Under the pieces are notes generated by a model, which was given only the letters and a program-made list of their open reading frames with translations, was not told the DNA's origin and did not search any database. A stretch of DNA of 64,000 bases. Origin: Clitoria ternatea (taxonomy: Eukaryota > Streptophyta > Magnoliopsida > Fabales > Fabaceae). A program made the position numbers and the translations under genes. This document shows positions 61,188 through 64,000 of this stretch, piece by piece. The stretch is from NCBI GenBank assembly GCA_037962975.1, contig CM075673.1, forward strand, positions 117,695,001 through 117,759,000. The letters run 5' to 3'. Each line of letters opens with the position of its first letter. Positions within the stretch are counted from its first letter, which is position 1.

Positions 61188-61223
61188 ACTCTACTCCCTA
61201 AAAAAATTTCGTCCTCGAAATTT
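61188..61223 (-). other. Tekay polypurine tract and perfect stem-loop
   Basis: On minus, TTTTTTAGGGAGTAGAGT abuts the LTR. At 61223-61204 lies AAATTTCGAGGACGAAATTT, an 8-bp perfect stem with the loop AGGA, 16 nt from the LTR and just after the integrase stop. Confidence 0.88.
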
Positions 61224-61230
61224 ACACTTT

Positions 61231-62550
61231 TTAGTAAAACAATTGGGGATGAGACTCTTTCATCTCATTTTCTAGTTCCCATGTAGCATCTTCTCCTCTC
61301 GTTTCACTCCAAATGACCTTCACAAGTGGAATTTCCTTGTCCCTTAGCTTTTTTATTCTTCTGTCAGCTATTCTGACAGGTGGTGCATCATATGTAAGAT
61401 TATCTTTAACTTGTATGACATCAGGTTCAATAACGTGTGTAGGGTCAGATATATACTTTCGTAAATTTGACACATGAAAAACATTATGGATATTAGAAAG
61501 AAAAGATGGTAATGCTATTTGGTAAGCAAGAGGACTAACTTTCTGAACTATTTGATATGGACCAATAAATCTAGGAGTTAGTTTTCGAGATTTCATTGCC
61601 CGACCGACCCCAGTCGTAGGTGTGACTTTCAAGAATACATGATCACCTTCTTGAAATTCAAGCGGCTTTCTTCTTTTGTCATAGTAACTTTTCTGCCTGC
61701 TTTGTGCTGCCTTCATCTTTTCCTGAACCATTTTGATTTTATCTGTGGTTTGTTGTACCAACTCTGGTCCTAGCATCAAGTTTTCACCAGTCTCAAACCA
61801 ACATAGCGGAGTCCTACATTTTCTTCCATATAATGCCCCAAAAGGTGCTATTCCAATGCTAGCATGGAAATTGTTGTTGTAGGTGAACTCCACATATGGT
61901 AAGAATTGATTCCAACTTCCCTTATGCTCTAACACACAAGCTCGTAACAAGTCTTCTAGAGATTGAATTGTTCTTTTTGATTGTCCATCTGTCTGAGGAT
62001 GATATGCTGAACTCAGACATAGTCTTGTTCCCAAAGCCTTGTGTAAGCTCTTCCATAATTGTGATGTAAAACGAGGGTCTCGATCAGAAATGATACTTGA
62101 AGGAATTCCATGTAATCTCACAATCTCCTCGATGTATAATTTTGCCAGTTTCTCCATTGAGTAACGAATATTAACAGGAATAAAGTGGGCAGACTTGGTT
62201 AATCTATCAACTATTACCCATATTGAATCATGTCCTAATGGAGTTTTAGGTAAAGAAGTCACAAAATCCATGGTAATGCTATCTCATTTCCATTCTGGTA
62301 TTTCCATTGATTGTAGCATTCCAGGGGGGTTTTGATGTTCTACTTTAACCTTCTGGAAAATTAGACATGCAACCACATACTCTACCACCGCTTTCTTCAT
62401 TCCAGGCCACCAAAATAACTTCTTCAAATCTTGATACATTTTAGTAGCTCTGGGATGAATGTTCATATAACTTTTGTGGCCTTTTTCTAGAATTGCTTTC
62501 CTCAACTCCTCTTGGTCAGGGATACACACTCGATCCTTATACCTCAGCAA
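61231..62550 (-). pseudogene. Tekay integrase with chromodomain
   Basis: One frame with a TGA at 62286-62284 and an upstream TGA near 62629. The N-terminal zinc domain (62550-62400) has HPRATKMYQDLKKLFWWPGMKK, but its last cysteine is Phe (ACLIF). The catalytic core has the Asp of MDFV and D63 of SDRDPRF (numbered from 62271), while the expected Glu 35 residues on reads Lys99 (GQSKRT), a GAA-to-AAA change, so strand transfer should be lost. The C-terminus (residues about 295-346, VKVIWSETRGEDATWELE) is a chromodomain, which in chromoviruses directs insertion to heterochromatin. Confidence 0.92.
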
Positions 62551-62628
62551 TTGGTTGTTTCCCTCGTTGAACTCAACTTCTTTTCCTTGTTTTAAGAGTT
62601 CTTTCTTCTCTTGTAGGAATTCGTCCTC

Positions 62629-63162
62629 TCATTGAGCCTCTAAAACTTGCTTCAAGAATTCACTTGTCACTTGTAACGCTCCTAATCTGTAGCTGTTAGC
62701 ATTAACCTTTACTACTAGGTTAAGATCTCTGAAGTTCTCTATCAATTCCAACTCTTTAATCGTCATTATGGACGTATGCAGAGACTTTCGACTTAAAGCA
62801 TCAGCTACTACGTTCGCTTTTCCAGGATGGTATTGCAACTCAAAGTCGTAGTCCTTTAAGAACTCCATCCATCTCCGTTGCCTCATGTTTAACTCCTTTT
62901 GGTCGAATAAATACTTGAGACTCTTATGATCGCTAAACACATCGAATGTTGCACCGTATAGATAATGCCTCCAAATCTTTAAGGTAAAAACTACAACAGC
63001 TAATTCTAAGTCATGGGTAGGATAGTTAATCTCATGTTGCCTTAATTGGCGCGACGCATAGGCTACAACCTTCTTGTCTTGCATGAGTACACTTCCTAGT
63101 CCTTGTTTAGACGCATCATAATAAACTTCAAAACTTTGATGTGGATCAGGGAGTACTAACAC
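62629..63162 (-). pseudogene. Tekay RNase H
   Basis: Ty3 RNase H with YYDASKQGLGSVLMQ at the start, FSDHKSLKYLF in the middle and YHPGKANVVADALSRK near the end, in frame with the reverse transcriptase and integrase. It is bounded by a TAA near 63211 upstream and a TGA near 62629 downstream. Its catalytic residues seem present. It would remove template RNA during reverse transcription. Confidence 0.92.
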
Positions 63163-63210
63163 CGGCGAAGAAGTAAGTCGATCTTTCAGCTCTTGGAAAC
63201 TATTCTCGCA

Positions 63211-64000
63211 TTATGTCGTCCACACAAAAGGTTGTCCTTTCCGTGTTAGCTTGGTCAATGGGTATGCTAACTTTGAAAACCCTTCGATGAATCTCCTATA
63301 GTATCCAGCCAAGCCCAAGAAACTTCTGATCTCAGTGATTGTGGTTGGTCTCTCCCATTTCAAAACTGCTTCCACTTTAGAAGGGTCTACAGATATTCCT
63401 CCTTGACTAATTACATGTCCTAAAAAGTTCACCTCTTCCAACCAGAATTCACACTTCGACAGCTTTGCATACAATTGTTTCTTTTTCAGGATTTCCAACA
63501 TAACCTTCAAGTTTTCAACATGTTCTTCTCTACTTTTAGAGTATACTAGTATATCATCAATTAACACCACTACAAATTTATCTAGATAAGGATGAAAAAT
63601 CCGATTCATGTAATCCATGAATACGGCTGGTGCATTAGTTACACCAAAAGGCATCACTAGATACTCGTAATGGCCATAGCGTGTTCTAAAAGCAGTTTTC
63701 GGTACATCTTCTTTCTTCACCCTTATTTGATGGTATCCAGACCTCAAATCAATCTTGGAGAACACTGTGGCACCACGCAGTTAATCCATCAGGTCATCAA
63801 TCCTTGGCAGAGGATATCTGTTCTTGATCATCACCTTGTTCAGTTGCCGATAATCTACACACAACCTCATGCTACCATCCTTTTTCTTAACCAATAACAC
63901 TGGTGCACCCCAGGGGGATCACTGGGTTGTATAAACTGCTTCTCTATCATCTCTTCAAGTTGTTTCTTCAACTCTGCTAATTCTAGAGGTGACATTCGGT
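63211..64000 (-). pseudogene. Tekay reverse transcriptase, N-terminal part at the window edge
   Basis: FSKIDLRSGYHQIRVK, YEYLVMPFGVTNAPAVF and the catalytic LIDDILVYS (63580-63540) are clear, followed by FLGHVISQGG and SFLGLAGYYRRFI. A TAA at 63783-63781 and a frameshift near 63915 interrupt the start (LCVDYRQLNKV at about 63865). The rest of pol and gag are beyond the window. A plus-strand frame at 63670-63897 is only a shadow. Confidence 0.92.

Larger units (their letters stand above)
58129..64000 (-). mobile_element. Tekay-like chromovirus, continuing past the window end
   Basis: The 3-prime LTR is 58129-61187 (3059 bp), with termini TATAACACCC and GGGTGTTACA; the first was TGTAACACCC before a G-to-A change. 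On minus, from the right edge: reverse transcriptase, RNase H, integrase with a C-terminal chromodomain, stem-loop, polypurine tract, LTR. All pol pieces are in one frame except for one shift near 63915. Protease, gag and the 5-prime LTR lie outside. Confidence 0.92.

Overview
The window is nuclear DNA of a flowering plant, and I see no host gene in it. Almost every base belongs to nested LTR retrotransposons. The long Tat/Ogre-type LTR, the Athila-type, Tekay-type and Sirevirus-type elements, and the AT-rich spacer fit a eudicot, perhaps a legume; that is an inference from element style, not a test.

Layout: (1) 1-14210 is the 3-prime end of a Tat/Ogre-like Ty3 element (+): 3-prime UTR with two minisatellites, a polypurine tract, and a 3.6 kb LTR split by an Athila-like element (3918-12976, minus, TSD GTGTC) that keeps gag-protease and an accessory ORF but has lost reverse transcriptase, RNase H and integrase. 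(2) 14216-15190 and 15661-34788 are two copies of a tandemly duplicated piece of host-like spacer plus the first 127 bp of another LTR. Copy 1 carries the Ogre element, copy 2 a Ty1/copia element (15702-33856, +). That copia is itself hit by a LARD-like Ty3 derivative with 4.4 kb LTRs (18368-29596, TSD GATAG) and a solo Athila-type LTR (31017-32920, TSD ACTTT). (3) 34662-46538 is an old minus-strand Ty3 element, here called G1, whose pol is replaced by the 3-prime end of a Sirevirus-like copia. (4) Inside the right G1 LTR sit a second copia family (TSD CACAA) and a Tekay chromovirus (58129 to beyond the window end). A unit of 11.59 kb covering both was tandemly duplicated, and the first copy then lost the copia interior, leaving a solo LTR at 44151-45424.

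All coding regions are broken by stops, frameshifts, deletions or lost catalytic residues, so nothing here looks autonomous. The most interesting signals are not coding: an accessory ORF in the Athila-like element that seems to have its own promoter, leader exon and intron; a stem-loop with a constant CGAGGACG core 16-20 nt from the 3-prime LTR in three different Ty3 elements; the same CCGAGTG motif arrayed in the U3 of three unrelated Ty3 families; and repeated arrays of small palindromes, several with compensatory base changes, in the LTRs or untranslated regions of nearly every element.
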